From the NCBI GenBank assembly GCA_965657795.1, contig CBFHQJ010000001.1:124001-188000 (forward strand): DNA of 64,000 nt. The letters are read 5' to 3'. The stretch is from SW10 sp965657795 (GTDB lineage: Bacteria > Verrucomicrobiota > Verrucomicrobiia > Verrucomicrobiales > Akkermansiaceae). Positions within the stretch are counted from its first letter, which is position 1. Every line of letters starts with the position of its first letter. Position numbers and translations under genes: made by a program. A model generated the notes under the pieces. That model saw nothing but the letters and a program-made list of their open reading frames with translations, did not search any database and was not told the origin of the DNA. Shown in pieces: positions 8,763-17,246 of the stretch.

Positions 8763-10145
8763 ATGACCAGCAGACGATATTTCCTCAAAGCATCGGCCCT
8801 CGGTGCCGGTGCCATGACTTTGGCTCCTTCCTTCAACCAATTGTTTGCGGCCGCCGGAACGGTCGGGGCACCGAAGCGCTTTATTTTCATTCGTAAGTCG
8901 AGCGGTATCCGCCCTCTTGAAGTGGCCCTTCCTACTTTCTCGGATAAGGATAAGGCGCTTGACGAAAAGAAAGAAGCGCTCGAAGTGGATCTTGATCAAC
9001 ACGAGCTTCCCAAGTGGTTGCGTGGGCTGGAGGAGCACAAGGAGAACATGACCATCCTGCAGGGGCTTTCGGCGAAGATGAGCGAGAATGTCCACTTCTC
9101 GTTTTCCTCGGTGATGGGCTGTTTTAAGTCGAATCGGAACACGCTAAGTGCGATCAAACGAACCACCATTGATTTCGAATTGGCCAAGCTTTTTCCGTCA
9201 CCCTTCGGGCACGTTGAATTGTCCTTTGCCGGCGGACGAACCGGCATTGTCTCCGGCTATTCCGCGCCGGCGTCCCAGACACGAAACTACTGTTACGCCG
9301 ATCCCGAGACAGCTCGCAGCGAGCTTTTTAAATCGGTCTTGAATCCCGAAGCGGTCACTTCTGACAACGATATGCTTTCGTTTTTACGCAGCAAGGAAGG
9401 CTTGGAGGAGAGCGGAATCCGGGGGCGCGAAAAGCAACGCCAGGAAGCGCACCTGCAATCGATCGAGGCTATCCGTGAGCGCAATGAGAAGCTCATTGAG
9501 ATCTCCGGATCCTTGGCGAAATTCCTCCCCGAGATTGATCCCGTTCATGCCGATGGGGGACCCAATGCCAGCACTCCTGAGAAGCAGGCGGCCATGACGA
9601 AAGTGATGATCTCCGCCTTGAAAGCAAATCTCACCAACGTGGTGACTTACACCATCGACGATCTGGGCACGCCCATCACCGGACTTCCCGGAAACGAGGC
9701 TGATCGCGTGGGCATTCACCCTCTCGGCCACGATGAAGCCTTCGGCGGAGTGCCGGCCTGGAAGACAAGGGAGCAAATCCGCATCAGCCACGTCAATCAG
9801 ATCAAAGCCATCGTTGAGGAACTCAAGAGGACGCCCGAAGGAAATGGCACGATGTTCGACAACACCATGATCATGTATTTCCCTGAGAATGGCGAAACCC
9901 ACCACGGCGTAGGAAAGGAATCTCCCTTCGTTGTGATGTCCGGCAAGAAGTGCAATCTCGACATGGCGGGGCGTTATGTCCGTCTCCCGAAGTTGGGAGT
10001 CGAGGGGCACAAGACGCTGGGAAATTGGTACACTACCTTGCTGAATGCTCACGGAAATCTCATGGAACACTATGGAGATCTCGATCTCGAAATGGCCCGC
10101 AAGAAGCTCGATCAAACCGGGCCGATTCAGCAATTCATGGCTTAA
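8763..10145 (+). CDS. DUF1552 family protein with Tat signal
   Basis: This 460-residue protein opens with SRRYFLKAS and a hydrophobic stretch, a clear twin-arginine export signal. The remainder matches DUF1552: the FIRKSSGIRP opening, the MGCFKSNRNTLSAIKRTT-like region replacing the usual LSIDQ block, the YTIDDLGTPITGLPGNEADRVGIHPLGH segment and MYFPENGETHHG near the C-terminus. It starts four bases after the DUF1592 stop, so the pair is translationally linked. Twin-arginine export suggests folding in the cytoplasm, perhaps around a metal. DUF1552 belongs to a fold related to DUF1501 and alkaline-phosphatase-like enzymes. The function is not established. Confidence 0.9.
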   Translation: MTSRRYFLKASALGAGAMTLAPSFNQLFAAAGTVGAPKRFIFIRKSSGIRPLEVALPTFSDKDKALDEKKEALEVDLDQHELPKWLRGLEEHKENMTILQGLSAKMSENVHFSFSSVMGCFKSNRNTLSAIKRTTIDFELAKLFPSPFGHVELSFAGGRTGIVSGYSAPASQTRNYCYADPETARSELFKSVLNPEAVTSDNDMLSFLRSKEGLEESGIRGREKQRQEAHLQSIEAIRERNEKLIEISGSLAKFLPEIDPVHADGGPNASTPEKQAAMTKVMISALKANLTNVVTYTIDDLGTPITGLPGNEADRVGIHPLGHDEAFGGVPAWKTREQIRISHVNQIKAIVEELKRTPEGNGTMFDNTMIMYFPENGETHHGVGKESPFVVMSGKKCNLDMAGRYVRLPKLGVEGHKTLGNWYTTLLNAHGNLMEHYGDLDLEMARKKLDQTGPIQQFMA

Positions 10146-10152
10146 TCATCAA

Positions 10153-11958
10153 ATGAAACTCCCCATTTTACTCCTCACCTTCCTGGTATCACTCCCTTTG
10201 CTTGAAGGATCGACCCGGCCGGAAGTGGCTCCGAAGGCCCTCAAAGTGCATGGCATTTTTCGCAGTCACATGGTCCTGCAGCGCGACGAGCCGATTACGA
10301 TTTGGGGTTGGGCCCCGGTCGGAACGGAGGTGGAAGTGAATTTCGGAAAAGAATCCGCGAAGAGTGAATCGGAAGGAAAGGCCGGCCGCTGGGAGGTGAA
10401 GTTTGATCCGCAAGCTGCGAATGCAAATCCACAAACTCTGGTAGTGAAGAGTGGCGAAGGTTCCGTCACTTTTGACGATATCTTGGTGGGCGACGTCTGG
10501 GTGATGAACGGGCAGAGCAATATGGCCTTCGCGATGAAGGCGGTCTATCAGGCCGGTTTCGAGTCGGTTCGGGCTCACCTGCCACTCTTGCGCCATTTCA
10601 AAATCAGATCAGGGGCGGAGTCTGAATACGTCGAGACCGATATTCGCGACGAGTTCATCTTTAGTGAAGATGATGAAGACAAAAACTGGCGGGTGATTAC
10701 ACCGGAGACTTCGCTCGAAATGGGTGCGATCGGATTCATCTTCGGATCAAGGGTTCAGCAAGCTCTCCGGATTCCAGTCGGGATCATCGATACCTCGCGC
10801 GGAGGGGCCTCGATTGAAAGTCTCGTCCCACGCCACAAGTTTGCCGATCACCCGGCAGCTTTGGAGTATTTGAAGTGGGTTGATCAAAGACGTACGGACT
10901 TTAGCTTCGAGGAGTTTCACAAGGCGGAAATGGAGAAGTGGAAATCGAAGGAGGAGAGGTATCAGAAAGAGATTGCCGCCGATAAAGAAAAAGGCGTGAA
11001 CAAGAAACGGCGTCGACCGCGAAAGCCCGATGGCAGCATTCGGACTTGGTCCGTGCCGGGGCGCAGTCCCAGTGATGCTGCCGCTTGCTACAATGGCATG
11101 TTTGGGGTTTTCAAAGGCCTCAAGATTAAGGGAGTGGCCTTTCACCAGGGGTTTAACAACGCCATGATGAACACCAGTTGCAAACCGAAGTTTTATCGTA
11201 CTTTGATGAAGCTTATGGTTGATGGCTGGCGTGATGACTTCGGCGAGGGACTGCCGGTGGCTATCATCGGACTGTGCGCCGGTGGCGAGGCTCAAACGCG
11301 TCTTAACTTTGAAGAGAAAGGCCTTTCAAGTGCTGCCTATATCCGCGAGTCGCAACGGCTGGGGCTGGGTGATGTGGCGGATCGAAAAGACACCGTTTTC
11401 ATTCCTGCTTACGATCAGAAAATTCCACAGCTTCACACCAAGAAGAAAAAAGAGCTCGGTCTGCGCACGGCCCGATGGGCGCTGCGTGAGATCTATGATC
11501 TGGAGCCAGTCGTGTGGGAAACCGGTCAGCTGGTTTCGGCTGAGGTCCAGAACGGGGGAATTCTGCTTACGTTTGACAAGCCGATGAGGGTGGATGATTT
11601 TGGCTCGGAGCTTGAAGGGTTTTCCATCGCCGACGATTCCGGAACCTACTACCTGGCACAGGCGGTTTATCCGGAGAACAAGGATAAGAAGGAACGCTTC
11701 AAGCGGATCATGGTTTCGAGCCCGCTCGTGAGTGCCCCGGTTTCAGTTCGCTACGCTTGGTCGCGCGCTCCGATGGGAAATCTCAAAGTGAATGGAATCC
11801 CATGGCAACCTCTCCAGAGTTTCCGAACTGATGAGATTGATTTTTCTCCGGAGGTGTCGCATCAGGATCCGGAAGGCGGGAAAAAGAATTCCGAAGCGGT
11901 AAAGCTTCTCAAGGCGGCCGCTGCAGAGGCTCTTAAAACAAGGCTTTCGAGGGAATGA
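10153..11958 (+). CDS. sialate O-acetylesterase-like SGNH hydrolase
   Basis: 601 residues with a signal peptide (KLPILLLTFLVSLPLLEG). The start at 10153 follows the DUF1552 stop by seven bases. The N-terminal beta domain is followed by DVWVMNGQSNM, the SGNH block I with the catalytic Ser of the carbohydrate-esterase sialate O-acetylesterase family. The catalytic His is probably the one in IPQLHTKKKKELGLRTARW. The block that usually reads WYQGExNA here reads AFHQGFNNA. A Lys/Arg-rich insert of about 70 residues (KWKSKEERYQ to KKRRRPRKPD) separates blocks. Proteins of this type remove O-acetyl groups from sugars or polysaccharides. Being third in this secreted block suggests action on the same unknown polymer. 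Confidence 0.85.
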   Translation: MKLPILLLTFLVSLPLLEGSTRPEVAPKALKVHGIFRSHMVLQRDEPITIWGWAPVGTEVEVNFGKESAKSESEGKAGRWEVKFDPQAANANPQTLVVKSGEGSVTFDDILVGDVWVMNGQSNMAFAMKAVYQAGFESVRAHLPLLRHFKIRSGAESEYVETDIRDEFIFSEDDEDKNWRVITPETSLEMGAIGFIFGSRVQQALRIPVGIIDTSRGGASIESLVPRHKFADHPAALEYLKWVDQRRTDFSFEEFHKAEMEKWKSKEERYQKEIAADKEKGVNKKRRRPRKPDGSIRTWSVPGRSPSDAAACYNGMFGVFKGLKIKGVAFHQGFNNAMMNTSCKPKFYRTLMKLMVDGWRDDFGEGLPVAIIGLCAGGEAQTRLNFEEKGLSSAAYIRESQRLGLGDVADRKDTVFIPAYDQKIPQLHTKKKKELGLRTARWALREIYDLEPVVWETGQLVSAEVQNGGILLTFDKPMRVDDFGSELEGFSIADDSGTYYLAQAVYPENKDKKERFKRIMVSSPLVSAPVSVRYAWSRAPMGNLKVNGIPWQPLQSFRTDEIDFSPEVSHQDPEGGKKNSEAVKLLKAAAAEALKTRLSRE

Positions 11959-12012
11959 CGTTCTCCAGAGCGTCAGGGCGAGACTCGGGCAGTCTGGAGA
12001 CAGCCCCTCCGG

Positions 12013-12843
12013 TTATTTTTCGACCGTCCAGGCGGTGAGCCATTCCTGTTTGGTTTTCCGGTAGCCTTTTTCGAGGAGGGTTTTCTCCATGGCGGGGAAA
12101 TGAGCGGCGCCGTAAAAGATGCCAAGATTCTTGTCACCTTTTGCGATTTGGGCATCGAGAACTTTGAGCGCCTTCTCGTTGCGATCCGAGATGACCACGG
12201 TGGGCGCAACGAGGCCGCCCATCGCTTCGTCACCACCGGCGAGGGCATCGACGAGCAAGAGTTTGGCCTTCTTTGAATCACCCACCATGACGGCCTGCAT
12301 TAAGGCCATGGTGGAGGGCTGGGTTTTCATGTCGGTGTTTTTGGCGGCTTCCATGGCAAAGCCGAGAAGGGATTCCCCGCGCTCTTCCTGCAGGGTTTGG
12401 TATTCCTCCATGGTGAGATCGGCGTGGACGAAGTTTTCGGCGGTGTAATCGATCTCGGTTTTTTGGTCGGCGAGAGCGAGGAAGCCGGAAACCATTTTGT
12501 AGACTTGTCCGAGGGGGGATTCCTCGGCCTTTTTTCCTTCGGCCTCCTGCTTGCGGAGTTTTTCCAGTTGGTCTCCGCCGATCATTTCGAAAAGAACCCG
12601 GTCGTAGCTTTTGAAGCGCTTGTTCAGGTCGTTGAAGTAGGCCTTGTCCGCGATGTGGACCGCTCCAATCAGAGAAACTTTCACGCCGTTCTTCTCGTAG
12701 GTCGCGAGGGCGGGCTGGAGCAGGACATTCTCTTCCGACCGGTCCACGCGGATAAAATCGGTGGCGGCCCTAGGCTCCTTTGTGGGCTCCTTGGCCGAGA
12801 TAACAAGTGCGTAGGCGGCAAAAATCGTGACGAAAAGTTTCAT
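12013..12843 (-). CDS. TraB/GumN-family protein
   Basis: 276 residues from the ATG at 12843. A short signal peptide (KLFVTIFAAYALVISA) is followed by the TraB family motif VKVSLIGAVHIADKAYF, where the conserved GxxH is in the first block, and the partner block IFYGAAHFPAMEKTL near the C-terminus. The fold is related to haem-binding EreA/ChaN and to Tiki metalloproteases; a proteolytic or pheromone-related role has been proposed for relatives, but nothing certain is known for bacterial members. An upstream in-frame start at 12936 would add 31 residues without a signal peptide and is not preferred. The gene is divergent from ispG with 93 bases between. Confidence 0.8.
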   Translation of the reverse strand: MKLFVTIFAAYALVISAKEPTKEPRAATDFIRVDRSEENVLLQPALATYEKNGVKVSLIGAVHIADKAYFNDLNKRFKSYDRVLFEMIGGDQLEKLRKQEAEGKKAEESPLGQVYKMVSGFLALADQKTEIDYTAENFVHADLTMEEYQTLQEERGESLLGFAMEAAKNTDMKTQPSTMALMQAVMVGDSKKAKLLLVDALAGGDEAMGGLVAPTVVISDRNEKALKVLDAQIAKGDKNLGIFYGAAHFPAMEKTLLEKGYRKTKQEWLTAWTVEK

Positions 12844-12936
12844 GCGGAGAGCATTGGTCAGATCCTCAGGGGACGCAATCAGGGAATGTGGGCGTTGCGG
12901 GCGGGGCGTTTTTGCCTTAGAACTTTCCAGAATCAC

Positions 12937-14709
12937 ATGGCACCCGAATTACGTTACTGCAAAGATCTCTTCAATTACTCTCGTCGCGAGTCGCGGGAGG
13001 TGACCGTTGGAAACGTGAAAATGGGGGGCGGAAACCCGGTGGTGGTGCAGTCGATGATTACCTCGGACACCCGTGATACCGAGGCTTGTGTCAAGGAGGT
13101 GCTCCAGTTGGCGAATGCTGGTTGCGAGGTGGTTCGAATCACCGCGCAGACGCGGAAGTATGCCGAGAATCTCGAGAACATCCGCGACGGAGTTCGCGCT
13201 GCGAATTGTGAGGTCCCTTTGGTTGCCGATATTCATTTCAAGCCCGATGCTGCGTTTGAGGCGGCAAAGTGGGTGGAAAAGGTTCGCGTGAATCCCGGCA
13301 ACTATGCCGACAAAAAGAAGTTTGAGATTCGCGAATACACCGACGAGCAATACGAAGAGGAGTTGGGCCGGATCCGTGAGGAATTCGCGCCACTGGTGAC
13401 TCTTTGCAAGGACCTTGGTCGGGCGGTGCGGATTGGCACAAACCATGGTTCGCTTTCCGATCGCATTATGAACCGCTATGGTGACACGCCGCTCGGGATG
13501 GTCGAAAGCGCCCTGGAATTTGCGCGAATCGCGCGTGAGGAGGATTTTCACAACTTTGTGTTCTCGATGAAGGCCTCGAATCCGAAGGTCATGATCGAGG
13601 CTTATCGTCTCTTGGTGGCACGGCTGGAAGCGGAGGGTTCCGACTGGAATTATCCACTGCACTTGGGCGTGACCGAGGCGGGCGACGGTGAGGATGGTCG
13701 TATTAAGAGTGCAATTGGGATTGGAAGTCTTTTGGCTGATGGCATTGGCGATACCATCCGCGTGAGTTTAACGGAGGATGCAGTGCACGAGGTCCCGGTG
13801 GCGCAGGCTCTGGTGAAGGCAATTCCGATCGGTGGTTGCGAGACCGGTGTGAAGGAATCGTGGAATCCCTTCGAATATGAGCGTCGCAAGAGTGAGGTGC
13901 AGGAAGTTGGCGGTATGTCCGTGGGTGGTACGGAATTAATGCGTGTCTTTACCTCTCGCAAAAAGTGGGATGCGGTCGCTCACAAGATTGAGCAGATGGG
14001 TGACTTCAAGCCTGAGATTGTTGCCGAGGATTCAGGAGTGGTGGAGCTTGATCCGCGAGACAAGGAGGTGATTTTGGAGCTCAATCAGTCCGATGAGCCG
14101 AGATTGCTCACGGTGAAGGATGGTCTTGGAATTCCGACCATTTCAGCTTTCCGGCTCCTGGCTGCTAAGGCCGATGCCCGGCACTCGATTTTGCTCAAGG
14201 ACACTCTTGATCCATCGAGTGATGCCGCCGCTGATTTTCTGCCGACCTTGCTGAGTGCTTCTATGAATCTGGGGTCGTTGATCTGCGATGGCATTGGTGA
14301 CGCGATTTTGGTCCAGGGCGAGGAAGCTCCGGGGCAGTCGCTTCGACTTTCCTACAATATTCTGCAGGCGGCGGGTGCTCGAATTTTCAAGACCGACTAC
14401 GTGGCGTGCCCGAGTTGTGGTCGAACGCTCTTTAATTTGCAGGAGACCACGCAGAAAATCCGCGAGGCAACCGGTCATCTCAAAGGAGTCAGGATTGCGG
14501 TAATGGGCTGTATTGTGAATGGCCCGGGTGAAATGGCGGATGCCGACTTTGGGTATGTCGGAGGAGCTCCGGGTAAGATCAATCTTTACGTCGGAAAACA
14601 GGCGGTGAAGTTCAATATCCCGGAAGCCGAGGCGGTGGAGAGATTGCAGGATTTGATTCGTGAGCATGGGCGCTGGTTTGATGCGCCGGAACAAGTTGCA
14701 GAGATTTAA
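12937..14709 (+). CDS. ispG: 4-hydroxy-3-methylbut-2-en-1-yl diphosphate synthase (IspG/GcpE), long form
   Basis: 590 residues from the ATG at 12937. IspG reduces methylerythritol cyclodiphosphate to HMBPP in the MEP isoprenoid pathway with a 4Fe-4S cluster. The N-terminal TIM barrel starts at about residue 20 (VGNVKMGGGNPVVVQSM). A middle insertion of about 200 residues makes it the long form, also seen in Chlamydia and plants, against about 370 residues in E. coli. The C-terminal iron-sulfur domain has C491 and C494 (CPSCGRT), C525 (GCIVNGPGE) and E532 as cluster ligands or catalytic residue. clpS follows after three bases, so the two are probably co-transcribed. Confidence 0.97.
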   Translation: MAPELRYCKDLFNYSRRESREVTVGNVKMGGGNPVVVQSMITSDTRDTEACVKEVLQLANAGCEVVRITAQTRKYAENLENIRDGVRAANCEVPLVADIHFKPDAAFEAAKWVEKVRVNPGNYADKKKFEIREYTDEQYEEELGRIREEFAPLVTLCKDLGRAVRIGTNHGSLSDRIMNRYGDTPLGMVESALEFARIAREEDFHNFVFSMKASNPKVMIEAYRLLVARLEAEGSDWNYPLHLGVTEAGDGEDGRIKSAIGIGSLLADGIGDTIRVSLTEDAVHEVPVAQALVKAIPIGGCETGVKESWNPFEYERRKSEVQEVGGMSVGGTELMRVFTSRKKWDAVAHKIEQMGDFKPEIVAEDSGVVELDPRDKEVILELNQSDEPRLLTVKDGLGIPTISAFRLLAAKADARHSILLKDTLDPSSDAAADFLPTLLSASMNLGSLICDGIGDAILVQGEEAPGQSLRLSYNILQAAGARIFKTDYVACPSCGRTLFNLQETTQKIREATGHLKGVRIAVMGCIVNGPGEMADADFGYVGGAPGKINLYVGKQAVKFNIPEAEAVERLQDLIREHGRWFDAPEQVAEI

Positions 14710-14712
14710 ACG

Positions 14713-15003
14713 ATGAATGCGGTCGATGCTCCGGCTCACGAAACCAAAACGAAAAGCAGGGAAAAAACCGACAAACCCTGGCAGGTGGTTGTTCTCGATG
14801 ATCCAGTGAATTTGATGGAATACGTGAGTCGGGTCCTCATTAAGATCTTTGGGTTTTCGAAGGAAAAGGCGGAAGAGCTCATGATGGCAGTCCACCAGAA
14901 GGGGCGGGCCGTTGTTTGGAGCGGGAATCGCGAAAAGGCTGAAATGTATGTGAACCAACTTCACAGTGCCCAGCTGCATGCCACTTTAGATAAGGCGGAA
15001 TGA
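14713..15003 (+). CDS. clpS: ATP-dependent Clp protease adaptor ClpS
   Basis: 96 residues. After a polar N-terminal tail of about 20 residues come the ClpS landmarks: WQVVVLDDPVNLMEYV, then VLIKIFGFSKEKAEELMMAVHQKGRAVVW and EKAEMYVNQL. ClpS binds N-degron substrates and delivers them to the ClpA N-domain. The usual Asp-Asp-x-Asn reads DDPVN, which is within the family. The stop overlaps the start of the next gene by four bases (ATGA). No clpA or clpP is in the window. Confidence 0.95.
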   Translation: MNAVDAPAHETKTKSREKTDKPWQVVVLDDPVNLMEYVSRVLIKIFGFSKEKAEELMMAVHQKGRAVVWSGNREKAEMYVNQLHSAQLHATLDKAE

Positions 15004-15449
15004 CGGTAGGACCGACAGTTGCGGGCGGCTTGAAGCTGGCTCCGGAGACCGAGCACGATTGGATGTTGCTGATCGGGATTGCCGGCGACAGTGATTCGGA
15101 TTTGGCCGGAAGGCTGGCGGGCTTAATGGATGAGGACTCAATGTGGGACGAAATTGTTGCTCCCGAGTTGACCGAGGAATTTTCAAAGCAGCGAATCACC
15201 GTCGTTAAGGAGGTGATGAAGGCCAAGGAAGAGGAGGACGACGTTCACATTGTGAAGAGCAGCGCCGACGTTTGGTATGGGGCCTTGAATCAAGCCCGGC
15301 TCGCACTTGAGGATCAATATAAATTTGGCGCACGCGAAGAGGTGGATCCCAAGATGTTCGAAAACCCTTCAGCGCGGGCAGCTTACTTTAGGAACAACTT
15401 TTACTGTCATATACAGAGCCTGCTACTCCAGTATGTGATGATCGATTAG
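15000..15449 (+). CDS. DUF2017-like protein paired with clpS
   Basis: 149 residues, cytosolic, acidic. The core WYGALNQARLALEDQYKFG resembles the LNDLRLALGTRLG core of DUF2017 proteins, which sit directly after clpS in Actinobacteria. Here too the gene overlaps clpS by four bases. The assignment is by motif memory and gene order and is moderate. A role in N-degron proteolysis is inferred only from the pairing. The stop codon TAG at 15447-15449 overlaps the opposite stop of the GT9 gene by four bases. Confidence 0.7.
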   Translation: MTVGPTVAGGLKLAPETEHDWMLLIGIAGDSDSDLAGRLAGLMDEDSMWDEIVAPELTEEFSKQRITVVKEVMKAKEEEDDVHIVKSSADVWYGALNQARLALEDQYKFGAREEVDPKMFENPSARAAYFRNNFYCHIQSLLLQYVMID

Positions 15450-16462
15450 GAAGTAAGCTTTCCGAAAAGAGAGCGGGCCTCGGACAAGGCGTTTTCGACG
15501 GTGATCTCATCCATGCAACGATGGTCGAGGGGGCATTTGTTCAAGAGGCACCCATTGCAGGGGACATGCTCCCGGATAACCCGGTGAATTTTTCCAAGAG
15601 GGCGCCGCCAATCGGGTTCATTGGGTCCGAAGAAAACGAGTGATGGAGTGCCCACAAAAGCAGCGAGATGCGGGATGGAGCCATCGCTGGCAATGAGACC
15701 TTGGCAGGTCGAGAGGAAATCAATGAGTTGGGAATCTTCGATGGAGGTGATTTTTTCTCCGAGAGACTTTGCGAGGGCGGAAGCCGGGCCGGGTCGTTCC
15801 GGGTGAGGGAGAATGGCGAGATCGAATTCATCGGCTAGCTTGCTGGCCAATTCTTGAAAGCGCTCAAGCGACCACTCGGCGGCGGGGCCGAAGTCCGAGC
15901 CGGGAGAAATTGCCAGCACGGGTCGATTCTGTGCCGGTGGTCTGGGCGGGGTGGCAAAATGAGCTGCCTGGAATGGTTTAGCCCCCAGCTTCTCGACAAA
16001 AAGCAGGTAGTGCCGCACCCGGTGTTCGATCGGTCCGGGCTTCCGTTCAACGATGACGGGATCAGTCAGGAATTTGGCGAGCTTTTCGGCTGGATAACCA
16101 AGGCGATCCTTGATTTTGATTTTTGCGAAGGCCTGTGCTGCCGCGCTTTCTTCCCAGGCAATTGCGGAATCGAAAGGAATATCAGCCTCGTTGAGGAGTT
16201 TGCCAATTTTGCGGGGAGAATCGGAAGAGGAGTGCTCAATAACGAGGTTGACGGCATCGACCTTGCGCCAGAGAAGGGCAGTTTCATGGTTTGCGACTAC
16301 GACAATTGTGCTGTTTGGCCGAATTTCCCGGATTGCCCGGACGGCAGGAATGCTAAAGCTGGCCTCGGAGATGGAATCAGGCGAGGCAATCGCAAGATAG
16401 CCTCCTTTGAGGTGCAGCGGGGGGCGGTCCGGAAGAGGCGCGGCCTTTGGCATTTCGGGCAT
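15446..16462 (-). CDS. glycosyltransferase family 9 (heptosyltransferase-like)
   Basis: 338 residues with a GT9/GT-B layout. The N-terminal Rossmann half has AIASPDSISEASFSIPAVRAIREI. The C-terminal half has LAISPGSDFGPAAEWSLERF, then LIASDGSIPHLAAFVGTPSLVFFGPNEPDWRRP, the nucleotide-sugar binding signature. A Cys-rich PCNGCLLNKCPLDHRCM segment near the C-terminus is typical of heptosyltransferase relatives in this phylum. It probably adds a heptose or related sugar to the LPS inner core. It lies well away from the main LPS island at 43-59 kb. Confidence 0.87.
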   Translation of the reverse strand: MPEMPKAAPLPDRPPLHLKGGYLAIASPDSISEASFSIPAVRAIREIRPNSTIVVVANHETALLWRKVDAVNLVIEHSSSDSPRKIGKLLNEADIPFDSAIAWEESAAAQAFAKIKIKDRLGYPAEKLAKFLTDPVIVERKPGPIEHRVRHYLLFVEKLGAKPFQAAHFATPPRPPAQNRPVLAISPGSDFGPAAEWSLERFQELASKLADEFDLAILPHPERPGPASALAKSLGEKITSIEDSQLIDFLSTCQGLIASDGSIPHLAAFVGTPSLVFFGPNEPDWRRPLGKIHRVIREHVPCNGCLLNKCPLDHRCMDEITVENALSEARSLFGKLTS

Positions 16463-16493
16463 GGCGGGACTCTACCGGTTCAGGTGCGCGATG

Positions 16494-17105
16494 TCACGCA
16501 AGAGGAGGACTCAGGATCTTGATCTGCGGAAAGAGGTCGGGCCGGTGATAGTCGGGCTTGCCTTCCGGTGGATTTCCTGCGGTGACGAAGATTTGATCCG
16601 GTGAGTTTAGTATGAAACAGGCGTTCAGAAACGATGATTTGCCGAACCCGTAATTTTCCTGAATCCAAGCCAGGGGAATGCTAGCGCGAGCCCGCCATCC
16701 TTCCGGGGTGATTTCTGCGGAGGTCTCCACTCCGGGAACGGGTGCAGGTTCCCCGGGCGCGGGCTTTAGCGGTGAGGTGAAGGCACTTGTCCACCATCCT
16801 CCGTTCGGTGCGAGATTGAATTCAAGGTAGCGGGTTTTGTCGGCCGAAAGGAGAAAAAACTCAGCGACATCGTACTTCCAAAGTTCGGCCTGATATTGCC
16901 CTGGTTGACTATCCGGATGGTTCAATCCGGGAGTGCCATTTTGGCTGGCGAGGAAGTGGAAGTTCTTCCGATCAACCCAGAAAAGAAACTTTGACAATTT
17001 TGTGATTTGCGATCCCGACCAATCCGTTAAAAGCTCACTGCCGTGACGGGAAAGCTCGTCGAAAGTCGGAGGTTTTTCTGCGAAAAAGACAGGCATTTGT
17101 TCCAT
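16494..17105 (-). CDS. CBM9-like carbohydrate-binding or DOMON-fold hypothetical protein
   Basis: About 203 residues, no signal peptide. The segment YDVAEFFLLSADKTRYLEFNLAPNGGWW, followed by a beta-rich region and RARASIPLAWI, resembles family 9 carbohydrate-binding modules and related DOMON-like sandwiches. A GTG three codons upstream (17114) is also possible; neither start has a good ribosome site. It lies 31 bases upstream of the GT9 gene on the same strand and could share its transcript. The ligand is unknown. Confidence 0.6.
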   Translation of the reverse strand: MEQMPVFFAEKPPTFDELSRHGSELLTDWSGSQITKLSKFLFWVDRKNFHFLASQNGTPGLNHPDSQPGQYQAELWKYDVAEFFLLSADKTRYLEFNLAPNGGWWTSAFTSPLKPAPGEPAPVPGVETSAEITPEGWRARASIPLAWIQENYGFGKSSFLNACFILNSPDQIFVTAGNPPEGKPDYHRPDLFPQIKILSPPLA

Positions 17106-17229
17106 CTGTCCCACAGCACGAAATATTCTCTACTTTCTCAAGGAGAACGACAGTTTTTCACTGGTCACACGTATTAAAAAATGAGAATCTTTAATAGTTA
17201 ACCCAAGTTAAATGAGACCAATCGAGTAT

Positions 17230-17246
17230 ATCGGAGCTGCTCCGAT
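17230..17246 (+). promoter_or_regulatory. inverted repeat covering the ribosome site and start of the DUF1287 gene
   Basis: ATCGGAGC, a single T, then GCTCCGAT form a perfect 8-base dyad. In RNA it could fold as a 7-bp stem with a CTG loop, hiding the GGAG ribosome site and the A and U of the start codon. It could equally be a protein operator or chance. Confidence 0.35.

Noticed and set aside
9384..10133. Antisense open frame of 249 codons within the DUF1552 gene
   Set aside because: The plus-strand gene has a Tat signal and family motifs; the antisense product shows no recognisable pattern.
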